Part shown: in pieces, positions 53,196 to 64,000 of the stretch
Layout of the letters: each line of letters opens with the position of its first letter
Position numbering within the stretch: the first letter of the stretch is position 1
NCBI GenBank assembly: GCA_029783825.1
Contig: JAREIK010003006.1
Span: 82,392 to 146,391, forward strand
Source of the DNA: Sapria himalayana
Lineage: Eukaryota > Streptophyta > Magnoliopsida > Malpighiales > Rafflesiaceae
DNA: 64,000 bases
Direction of reading: 5' to 3'
Program-made: the position numbers and the translations under genes
Notes under the pieces: model-generated
Database searches by the model: none
Told to the model about the DNA's origin: nothing
Seen by the model: the letters and a program-made list of their open reading frames with translations, nothing else

Positions 53196-53755
53196 GTCAA
53201 TATGCAAGACTAATATTTTGAGCAATGATTAAAATCTTTTATACATTTGAATATGATTCATTTACAACTTTTTGGGTATTGTGAGCTTGTATTCATAACT
53301 CATTTAATAAAAAAAAAGAAATGATACTTTTCATATCCATGAGGATATAAAAAAAGGGCTTAGAAATGCCAATAAAATAAATTTTATGATTCTTGATTGA
53401 AAGAGAGCCCATACTTCTTGCCATGCTCAAACCACACTAAGGCTAGTTTGTTCTAATAGGCTACAAGGTGGTTATTTTTTTAGAGGTGAACTATGTTTTA
53501 AAAAAAGTGCTTTGAGTGTGTGCATGAGATATAATTTAGAAGAAATTACAATATTCAATATATATAGCATCCTCAACAACTAGTTATTTCAACACATATG
53601 GGTACAACTTTGGTTTAGTCTATTAGCGTACATGAGTCAAATTACCTTTGATAGCCCAGTAATTCAACATCAAATATGATGAGATATAATAAAGATAAAG
53701 TAAAAGCTCCTATTATTTTGGTTAGAGCTTTAGCAATCATTCTAGAGTTGAGAGA
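53196..53755. other. Unassigned sequence between minisatellite and satellite array
   Basis: About 560 bp of moderate composition, including AGAGAGCCCATACTTCTTGC and CTAAGGCTAGTTTGTTCTAA. No reading frame, transposon end or repeat recognised. Confidence 0.45.
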
Positions 53756-54326
53756 GGAACAAAATAAATTATATTAATTATTCAGTATAATTTTAATATT
53801 TATTTTAATTATTTATCAGTTTATTTTTATAGAAATATTAATTACAAAATAAATTATTAGTGAGACAGATATAACTTAAATTAAACTAGTATACACTAAA
53901 AAATAAATAATAAATAATAAATCTCATTTTTTTTCATTATAATTTTTAATATTCATTTTAATTATTAATTTTTTATTTTTATATAAATATTAATTAAAAA
54001 ATAAATTATGAGTTAGACAAATATAATTTATGTAAATTATTTTTAATCAAAAAAATATAGATAAACTTTTTAAAATAAAAAAAAATTTGAAAAAAAAAAT
54101 TATTATATAGTAATATATTTTGCTTTGCTTATGAATCATTTTATGTTTTGTAATTATATTATAATTGATATCTATCTTATTAATAATAGATTATTAATTT
54201 ATTTTTTGATCATTATTAGAATATTAATCACTAAAATTATTTATGTTGAATTTATATGATATATAAATATAATGATTATAATAACTAAATATTGAATTAA
54301 CTTTTGAAAAAAATTTAAAAATTTTT

Positions 54327-54358
54327 ATATTTTCAAAGGTTATAACCTTTGAAAATAT
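54327..54358. repeat. Perfect 32-bp palindrome of the satellite unit
   Basis: The half-site ATATTTTCAAAGGTTA is followed directly by its exact reverse complement, so there is no spacer. The same 32 bp recur at 55973-56004. Confidence 0.95.
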
Positions 54359-55972
54359 CAAAAAATAATAAAAATAATTGTTTTGTTATTTTATTTTTTA
54401 AATAAAACCTATAAACCACTAAATGCATACACAATTAAATCAGAAAACACTTAAACCCCGTAATACCTAAATACATAAACTATTAAACTGCTATATAATA
54501 TATAATAATTAATAAATCTAATTTTAATATCTATTTATTATAGTTTTAAATATTCATTTTAATTATTAATTAGTTTATTTCTATAAAAATATTTATTATA
54601 AAATAAATTATGAGTGCGACAAATATAATTTAAATAATTTATTTTTAATCAAAAAATATATAAACTTATAAAAAAAGCAAAATATTAAAAAAAAATTATT
54701 ATTTAGTAATGTATACTTTGATTTTGAATAAATTCAGATTTTGCAAATATATTTTAAAAAATAACTATATATTAATAATACTTTATTAATTTATTTATTG
54801 ATCATTATTATAATATCTACCAATGTGATTATTTATATTGAATTTAAATGACTTATATTTATTAAGATTATTATAACTAGATATTATATTAATATTTGAA
54901 AAAAATTAAGAAATTTTTATATTTTCAAAGGTTATAACCTTCGAAAATTAGAAAAAGAAAATAAAAGATAAATTTTTTGTTATATCATTGTTTAAATAAA
55001 ACATATAGACCACTAAATCCCTAAACACTTAAATCTATAAACTCCTAAACACAAAAACCCCTAAATACTTAAAACTTTAAACTCGTAAACCTTAAATATA
55101 ATTTAAATAATTTATTTTTCATCAAAAAAAAATATAAGCTTATAAAATGAAGGAAAAACTAAAAAAGAAAAATTATCATTTGGTAATAAATTTTACTTTG
55201 AATTTGAATTATTTTAGGTTTTGCAATTATATTTTAATTTATATCTATCATATTAATAATAGCATATTAATTTATTTTTGATAATTGATATCATATCTAT
55301 CAATAAAATTTTTTATATTTAGTTTATATTATATATAATTATAATGATTCTTATTACTAAATATTGTATTCACATTTTCAAAGGTCATAACCTTTGAAAA
55401 TTTGAGAAAATATCAAAAATATTTTTTTTGTTATTTCATTATTTAAATAAATCCTATTAACTACTAAATGCCTAAGTACTTAAGTCAATAACTATGAAAT
55501 CTCGAAAACCATAAATAGATAATCCTTTTAAACTGGTAAATCCCAAATAATAAATAATAAATCTCAATATTATTTTTTTCATTATAATTTAAAATATTCA
55601 TTTTAATTATTTATTTGTTTATTTTTATTAAATAATAATTATAATATAAATTATGGGTTAGACAAATATAATTTATATAAATTATTTTTCATCAAAAAAT
55701 ATAGATAAAATTATAAAAAGAAGAAAACATTTCAAAACAAAAATTTATTATATAGTAATATATTTTGCTTTCCTTATGAATCATTTTGGGTTTTGTAATT
55801 ATAATTTAATTGATATCTATCTTATTAATAATAGATTATTAATTTATTTTTTGATCATTATTAGAATATGTATCAATAAAATTATTTATATTGAAATTAT
55901 ATAAAATATAAATATAATGATTATTATAACTAAATATTGAATTCACTTTTGAAAAAAATTTTAAAAATTATT

Positions 55973-56004
55973 ATATTTTCAAAGGTTATAACCTTTGAAA
56001 ATAT
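55973..56004. repeat. Perfect 32-bp palindrome, second identical copy
   Basis: Identical to 54327-54358. Flanking bases break the symmetry at the same position on each side (T against C). Confidence 0.95.
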
Positions 56005-59000
56005 CAAAAAATAATAAAAAAAAATTTATATTTATTTATTTTTTAAATAAAACCTATAACAACTAAATGCATACACAGTTAAATCAGTAAACTCCTAAAC
56101 CTCGTAATGGCTAAATACATAAACTATTAAACCGCTATTTACGACTTAGTAATTAAAAAATCTAATTTTTATTTCTATTTATTATAATTTTAAATATTTA
56201 TTTTAATTATTTATTAGTTTATTTTTATTGAAATATTTATTACAAAATAAATTATGAGTGCGAGAAATATAATTTAAATAATTTATTTTTAATCAATAAA
56301 AGTATTTACGCTTATAAAATAAGTAAAAATTTAAAAATTAAAAATTATTATTAAGTAATATATTTTACTTTAATTTTGAATCAATTTGGGTTTTGTAAAT
56401 ATTTTTTAATTAATATCTATCTTATTATTAATAGTTTATCAATTTAATTTTTGATCATTATTATAATATCTATCAATAAAATTGTTTATATTGAATTTTT
56501 AGGTTATATAATTATTAATATTATTATAACTAAATATTATATTCACATTTCAAAAAATGTTAAATATTATTATATTTTCAAAGGTTATGACCTATGAAAA
56601 TGAGAAAAAATTACAATTTTTTTTTATTTTATTGTTTAAATAAAACCTATAAACCACTAAATGCCTAAAAATATAAATTGCTAAACTCCTAAACGACAAA
56701 ACTTTTAAAAACTTAAAATTAAACTGGTATACATTAATAATAAATAATAAATTTCATTTTAATTTTTATTCAGTTTAATTTAAAATTTTTATTTTAATTA
56801 TTTATCAGTTTATTTTTATATAAATATTAATTACAAAATAAATTATTAGTTAGATAGATCTAATTTAAATTAAACTGGTATACCCTAAATAAAAAATAAT
56901 AAAACTCATTTTTTTTCATTATAATTTCAAATATTCATTTTAATTATTTATTTGTATATTTTTATATAAATATTAATTAAAAATAAATTATGAGTTAAAC
57001 AAATAATATTTATATAAATTATTTTTAATCAAAAAAATATAGAAAAATTTTTAAAAACAAATTTCAAAACAAAAAATTTTTATATAGTAATATATTTTGC
57101 TTAGCTTCTGAATCATTTTAATATTTGTAATTATATTTTAAATGATATATATCTTATTAATAAGAGATTATTAATTTATTTTTTGATTATTATTAGAATA
57201 TTTATCAATAAAAATGTTTATATTTAATTTATATGATATATAAATTTAATAATTATGATAACTAAATATTGTATTCACTTTTGAAAAAAGTTTTAAAATT
57301 TTTATATTTTCAAAGATTATAATCTTTGAACTTATGAAAAAATAAAAAAAATATTTTTTTTTGTTATTTCATTGTTTAAATAAAACCTATACACCACTAA
57401 ATACCTAAACACTTAAATCACTAAACTACAAAATCCCAATACCCCAATATAGAAAATCCTTTAAACCGGTATACACTAAATAATAATTAATAAATATCAT
57501 TTTTATTTGTTTTCAAATTTTTTGTTATTTCTCTTTTTAAATAAAACCTATAGATCATTAAATGCTTACTTACTTAAATTAGTAAGCTCATAAATGCCGA
57601 AACCCCTAAATACATAAACCTTTTAACAGCTATATACTACTTATAAAAAAATAAATCTCATTTTTATTTCTATTTATTATAATTTTAAATATTCATTTTA
57701 ATTATTTATAGTTTAATTATTTAGAAAAATTAATTACAAAATAAATTTTGAGTGAGACAAATATTATTTAAATAATTTATTTTAATAAAAAAATATAAGC
57801 TTATAAAAAGTAGAAAAAATTTAAAAATTAAATTTTATTATTTAGTAATATATTTTGATTTGATTTTGAATCATTTTGTGTTATGTAAATATATTTTAAT
57901 TAATATTTATATTATTAATAATAGTTTATTAATTTAATTTTTATTCATTATTATAATATCTATCATTACAATTATTTATATTTAATTTATATGATATATA
58001 ATTAGTAAGATTAATATAATTTTACATTGTATTAACATTTCAAAAAGTTTTAAAAATTATGTTATTTTCAAAGGTTATAACCTTTTAAAATCAGAAAAAA
58101 TCAAAAAAAGAAATTTAAATTTTTATTATAAAAATAAAACCTATAAATAACTAAATGCCTAAAAACATAAATTGATAAACTCCTAAATGACAAAACTCCT
58201 AAATAATAAAATCATTAAACCAGCATACCACATATAATAAATCATAAATCTCATATTAATATGTATTCATTATAATTTTAAATATTTATTTTAATTATTT
58301 ATTAGTTTATTTTTTATAAAAATATTAATTATAAAATAAATAATGAGCTAGACAACTATAAATTTAATAATTTATTGTTAATCAATAAAAAAATCTAAGC
58401 ATATAAAAAGAAGTAATAATTTTAAAACAAAAATTTATTATTTAGTAATATATTTTACTTTGATTTTGAATCATTATATATAGGTTTTGTAATTATATTT
58501 TAATTGCTATTAATCTTATTAAGAATAGTTTATTAATTTATTATTTGATCAATTTTATAATATCTAACAATAAAATTACTTATATTGAATTTTAATGTCT
58601 TATAATTATTAAGATTCTTATAACTAAATATTATATTTATATTTGAAAAAAATTTAAAAATTATTATATTTTCAAAGGTTATAACATTCAAAAATGATAA
58701 AAAATCACAAAAATAATTTTTTTATTATTTTATTATTTAATTAAAACTTATAAACCACTAAATACCTAATCATTTAAATCTCTAGACTCCTAAACCCCAA
58801 AACCCCCTAAATACTTAAACAATTAAACCTATATAACCTAAATAATAAATAATAAATCTCATTTTTATATGTTTTCATTATAATTTTAAATATTCATTTT
58901 AATTATTTTTTAGTTTATTTTTATAGAAAATTTAATTACAAAATAAATAATGAGTGAGACATATATAATTTAAATAAATTATTTTTTATGAAAAAAAAAT

Positions 59001-59860
59001 AAGCTTATAAAAATAAACAAAATTTCAAAAATTTAAAATTTTATTTAGTAATATAATTTACTTTGATTTTGAATTATATTGGGTTCTGCAAATATATTTT
59101 AATTAATATCAATCTTATTAATAATAGTTTATTAATTTATTTTTTGATCATTTTTATAATATTTATTAATACATTTTTTTATATTGAATCTACAATAAAT
59201 ATAATTATTAAGATTTTTATAACTAAGTATTGTATTCATATTTTATAACTATTAAAAAATTATTATATTTTTAAAGCTTATAGCATTTGAAAATCACGAA
59301 AATTCATAAAAATAAATGTTTTGTTATTTCATTGATTAAATAACACCTATAAATACGAAAATGTAAACATAAAATCAATAAACTCATTAACCCCAAAACC
59401 ACAAAAAACTTAAACAATTAAATAGTTATACCCTAAATAATAAATCATAAATCTCATTTTTATTAGTATTCATTATAATTTTAAATATACATTTTAATTA
59501 TTTATTAGTTTAATTTTATAGGAATATAAATTAAAAAATAAATTATTAGTGAGAAAAATATAATTTAAATAATTTATTTTTCATCAAAAAATATATAGGC
59601 TTATAAAATGGATACGAAAATTTAAAAATTTAAAATTAATATTTAGTAAAATATTTCACTTTGATTTTGAGTAATTTTCGATTTTGCAAATATATATTAA
59701 ACAATATTTATCTTATTAATAATTGGTTATTACTTTTTTATGATCATTATTATAATAAATATCAATAAAATAGTATATATTGAATTTATATTATATATAA
59801 TTATTATAATTATTATAACTTCATATTATATTCACTTTTCAAAAAAATTTAAAAATTTTT

Positions 59861-59896
59861 TCACATTTTCAAAGGTTATAACCTTTGAAAATGTGA
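59861..59896. repeat. Perfect 36-bp palindrome at the array inversion point
   Basis: The half-site TCACATTTTCAAAGGTTA is followed by its exact reverse complement. To the left all satellite units read forward, and from the centre (59878/59879) rightward all read in reverse. The arms stay roughly symmetrical for some 30 bp more (AAATTTAAAAATTTTT against TAATTTTAAATTTTTTT). Confidence 0.95.
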
Positions 59897-62800
59897 TAAT
59901 TTTAAATTTTTTTAAAAATGTGAATACAATATTTATTAATAAGAATCATTATAATTATATATAATATAAAATAAATATAAATAATTTTATTGATAGATAT
60001 GATATCAATTATCAAAAAATAAATTAATATGCTATTATTAATATGATAGATATAAATTAAAATATAATTGCAAAACCTAAAATTATTCAAAATCAAAGTA
60101 AAATTTATTACCAAAGAATAATTTTTGTTTTTTAGTTTTTGCTTCTTTTTATAAGTCATTTAAATTCAATATAAATAATGACATTGCTAAATATTATAAT
60201 AATGATCAATAAATAATTTAATAAACTATTATTAATAAGATAGATATTATTTAAAATATATTTGCAAAATCTAAATTTATTCACAATCAAAGTATATATT
60301 ACTAAATAATAATTTTTTTTATATTTTGCTTTTTTTATAAGTTTATATTTTTGTTATTAAAAGTAAATTATTTAAATTATATTTGTGTTCCTCATAATTT
60401 ATTTTGTAATTTATAATTCTATAAAAATAAACTAATAAATAATTAAAATAAATATTTAAAATTATAATGAATACAAATAAAATTGAGATTTATTATTTAT
60501 TATTCAGGATATACAGGTTTAATGGTTTAAGTATTTAGGTGTTTTGGGGTTTAGTAATTTAAGTGTTTATGCCTTTGGTAATTTTATCTAATTTTTGAAG
60601 GTTAAAACCTTTGAAAATATAATAATTTTATTTTTATTTTTTAAATGTGTATATACTATATAGTTATAATAATCTTAATAATTATATATAATGTAAAATC
60701 AATATAAATAATTTTATTAATAGATATTATAATAATGATCAATAAATAAATTAATAAACTATTATTAATTAGAGTGATATAACTTAAAATAAATTACTAA
60801 ATAATAATATTTTGTTTTAAAAATTTTGCCTCTTTTTATAATCTTATATTTTTTTGATGAAAAATAAAATATTTAAATTATATCCATCTCACTAATAATT
60901 TATTTTTGTAATTAGTATTTCAAAAAAAAATAAATTGATAAATAATTAAAACAAATATTTAAAATTATAATGGATACTAATAAAAATGAGATTTATTATT
61001 TATTATTTAGAGTATACTAATTTAAAGGCTTATGTATTTATGGTCTTCGGGGTTTAGGAGTTTAGTAATTAAGAATTTAGGTATTTTGTGGTTTATAGAT
61101 TTTATTTTAAAAATATAATAACAAAAATTTTATTTTTTTATTTTTTCTTATTTTCAAATGTTATAACCTTTGAAAACTTAATAATTTTTAAATTTTTTAA
61201 AATATGAAAATATTATTTTGTTATAATAATCTAAATAATTATATATTAAGTATATTCAATATAAATAATTTTTTTTATAGATATTATGATGACAATAATA
61301 AAATAAATTAATAAACTATTATTAATAAGATAGATATTAAATAAAATTTATTTGCAAAACCTAAAATGATTCAAAATCAAAGTAAAATATATTAATAAGA
61401 TAGATATTAAATAAAACTATTATTAATAAGATAAAATATACAGGTTTAAAAGATTATATATTTAGGAGTTTTGGGATTTAAGAATTTAGTGATTTAAGTG
61501 TTTCGGCATTTAGTAGTTTATAGGTTTTATTTAAAAAATAAAATAACAAAAAAAAATTTTATTATTTGTTCTCATTTTTGAAGGATATAACCTTTGAAAA
61601 TATAACAATTTTTATGTTTTTTTAAATGTGAATACTATATTTAGTTACGATAATCTTGATAATTATATATCATGTAAATTCAATATAAACAATTATATTG
61701 ATATATATTATAATACTGATCATGCAAAAGATTAATAAACAATTATTAATAAGATAAATATTGTTTAAGATATATTTAGAAAACCTAAAATGATTCAAAA
61801 TAAAAGTGAAATATTTTACTAAATATAAATTTTAATTTTTAAAATTTTTGTATCCATTTATAAACTTATATATTTTTTGATGAAAAATAAATTATTTAAA
61901 TTATATTTGTATAAGTATTAATTTATTATTTAATTTATATTTCTATAAAAATGAACTAATAAATAATTAAAATGTATATATAAAATTATAATGAATACTA
62001 ATAAAAATGAGATTTATGATTTATTATATAGGGTATACCTATTTAATGGTTTAAGTTTATTGTGGTTTTGGGGTTAATGAGTTTATTGATTTATATGCTT
62101 ACACATTTAGGTTTTATTTATTGATTTATAGGTTTTATTTAATCAATGAAATAACAAAAATGTATTTTTATGAATTTTCATGATTTTCAAAGTTTATAAC
62201 CTTTGAAAATATAATAATTTTGTAATAGTTCTAAAATATGAATACAATACTTAGTTATAATAATCTTAATAATTATATTTTAAGTAAATTCAATATAAAA
62301 AATTTTATTAATAAATATTATTTTGATGATCAAAAAATAAATTATTAAACTATTATTAATAAGAGAGATATTAATTAAAATATATTTACAGAACCCAAAA
62401 TAATTCAAAATCAAGGTAAATTATATTACTAAATAAAATTTTAAATTTTTGAAATTTTGTTTATTTTTATAAGCTTATTTTTTTTCCATAAAAATAATTT
62501 ATTTAAATTATATATGTCTCTCTCATTATTTAATTTGTAATTAATATTTCTATAAAAATATACTAATAAATAATTAAAATGAATATTTAAAATTATAATG
62601 AATACAAATAAAAATGAAATTTATTATTTATTATTTAGGTTATATAGGTTTAATGGTTTAAGTATTTAGGGGGTTTTGGGGTTTAGGTGTCTAGAGATTT
62701 AAATGTTTAGCCATTTAGTGGTTTATAAGTTTTATTTAAATAATAAAATAATCTTAATAATTTTAAGACATTTAAATTGAATATAAGTAATTTTATTGTT

Positions 62801-64000
62801 ATATATTATAAAAATGATCAAATAATAAATTAATAAAATTGCATTAATAAGATTGATAGCAATTAAATATAATTGTAAAATCCTATATATAATGATTCAA
62901 AATCAAGTAAAATATATTACTAAATAATACTTTTTTGTTTTTAAAATTTTTACTTCTTTTTATAAGCTTATATTTTTTTTGATTAAAATAAATTATTAAA
63001 TTATATTTGTCTAACTCATTATTTATTTTGTAATTAATATTTCTATAAAAATAAACTAATAAATAATTAAAATGAATATTTAAAATTATAATGAATACAA
63101 ATTAAAATGAGATTTATGATTTATATATGGTATACCGGTTTAATGGTTTGATTATTTTGGAGTTTTGTTATTTAGGAGTTTATCAATTTATGTTTTTAGG
63201 CATTTAGTGTTTTATAGGTTTTATTTATATAATAAAAATAAAAAAAAATTTAGATTTTTTTCTGATTTTTCAAAGGATTATAACCATTAAAAATAAATTA
63301 ATATTTAAAATTTTTTTGAAATGTGAATATACTATTTAGTTATAATAATATTAATAATTATATATGATATAAATTCAATATCAATAATTTTATTGATAGA
63401 TATTATAATAATGATCAAAAATTAAATTAATTAACTATTAATAATAAGATAGATATTAAATAAAAAATATTTACAAAACCCAAATTGATTAAAAATTAAA
63501 GTAAAATATATTACTGGATAATCAATTTTTAATTTTTAATTTTTACTTCTTTTTTAAGCGTATATATTTTTTTGATTAAAAACAAATTATTTAAATTATA
63601 TGTGTAGCACTCATAATTTATTTTGTAATAAAAATGTTTATAAAAATAAACTAATAAATAATTAAAATGAATATTTAAAATAATAATAAATTGAAATATA
63701 ATTCAATTTATTAAGTAGTCTATTATGGTTTAATGGTTTATGTAGTAGGCATTATGGGGTCTAGAAGTTTCTAATATAACTGTGTATGCATTTAGTGGTT
63801 ATAGGTTTTTATTTAAAAATAAAATAACATAACATTTATTTTTATTATTTTTTCATATTTCCAAAGGTTATAACCTTGAAAATATAATAATTTTTAATTT
63901 TTTTCAAAAGTGAATTCAATATTTAGTTATAATAATCATATATTTAAATATAATATAAATTCAATATAAACTATTTTATTGATAAATATTATAATAATGA
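59879..64000 (-). repeat. About 600-bp AT-rich satellite array, reverse arm
   Basis: Units are reverse complements of those in the forward arm, so the telomere-like block now reads GGTTTAGGAGTTTAG on +. Palindrome sites lie near 60591, 61150, 61574, 62183, 63265 and 63857, and one is lost by deletion near 62750. By shared variants, 59879-60160 matches 55140-55388, 60165-60540 matches about 54480-54860, 61600-62180 matches 59320-59862, 62180-62740 matches 58690-59290, 62740-63260 matches 58090-58620 and 63270-64000 matches about 55900-56600, all in reverse. The segment near 61030-61130 is closest to the isolated unit at 51.25 kb. The arm continues beyond the window. Confidence 0.92.

Larger units (their letters stand above)
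53756..59878 (+). repeat. About 600-bp AT-rich satellite array, forward arm
   Basis: About ten tandem units. Order within a unit: AATCTCATTTTTATT…, TTTTAATTATTTATTAGTTT, ATTATGAGTGAGACAAATAT, AGCTTATAAAA, TTTTGATTTTGAATCATTTT, TATCTATCTTATTAATAATA, TTTTTGATCATTATTATAAT, ATTATAACTAAATATTGTAT, a 28-bp palindrome, then a block of degenerate CCTAAA telomere-like repeats. The palindromes lie at 54327-54358, 54921, 55374, 55973-56004, 56574, 57306, 58064, 58668, 59267 and 59861, giving spacings of 592, 453, 601, 599, 732, 758, 604, 599 and 598 bp. The short spacing comes from a deletion beside the palindrome; the two long ones contain partial extra copies. There is no coding content. Confidence 0.93.

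Noticed and set aside
59063..60159. Open frames of 61-85 codons in the satellite
   Set aside because: Ile/Asn/Tyr-rich frames of AT-rich satellite, repeated with the unit and without conserved coding features.
53756..64000. True telomere or chromosome end
   Set aside because: The CCTAAA motifs are degenerate, short and interspersed in a 600-bp unit. There is no run of exact CCCTAAA.

Overview
The window looks like nuclear, non-coding DNA from a flowering plant, probably a eudicot. The plant assignment rests on transposon families and one gene fragment: CACTA (En/Spm-type) elements, a hAT-type MITE, a LINE whose ORF1 has a DUF4283-like domain and a CCHC zinc knuckle, a Ty1/copia RNase H fragment, and a broken piece of a plant-type UTP6 gene. 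The species cannot be named from this. I see no intact protein-coding gene, no rRNA or tRNA gene and no CRISPR array. The sequence is very AT-rich.

Layout. (1) 1-12683: degenerate GATA/GACA tetranucleotide array, reading TAGA on the + strand except for an inverted block at about 4700-6130. (2) 12684-16487: an island with unique sequence, a UTP6 pseudogene fragment (13345-13568, minus), a 19-bp hairpin minisatellite (14218-14445), and a truncated CACTA fragment carrying a 464-bp hAT-like MITE (15228-15691). (3) 16488-31721: GATA array in the opposite orientation (TCTA on +), with nested higher-order duplications. (4) 31722-39082: a probably complete 7.36-kb non-autonomous CACTA element inserted in the array; it contains minisatellites and a dead copia fragment. 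(5) 39083-45635: the TCTA array continues. (6) 45636 to about 46990: another end of the same CACTA family in reverse orientation. (7) 47000-49430: AT-rich sequence without a recognised gene. (8) 49420-50978: 5' part of a LINE on the minus strand (ORF1 with two frameshifts, and the first residues of ORF2). (9) 51006-53755: a partial satellite unit, a polyadenylated retroposed sequence, a telomere-like block and a roughly 52-bp minisatellite. (10) 53756-64000: an array of a roughly 600-bp AT-rich satellite. Each unit carries a 28-32 bp palindrome and a degenerate telomere-like (CCTAAA) block. The array reverses direction at 59878/59879, exactly at the centre of one palindrome.

No pathway or operon is encoded here. 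The relationships are those of nested repeats: transposons inserted in simple-sequence and satellite arrays, and arrays duplicated and inverted within themselves. This suggests a heterochromatic setting (pericentromeric, subtelomeric or sex-chromosome-like), but that is inference. The strongest unusual signal is the palindrome-centred inverted duplication of the satellite. Alignments were done by eye, so boundaries in low-complexity sequence are approximate.
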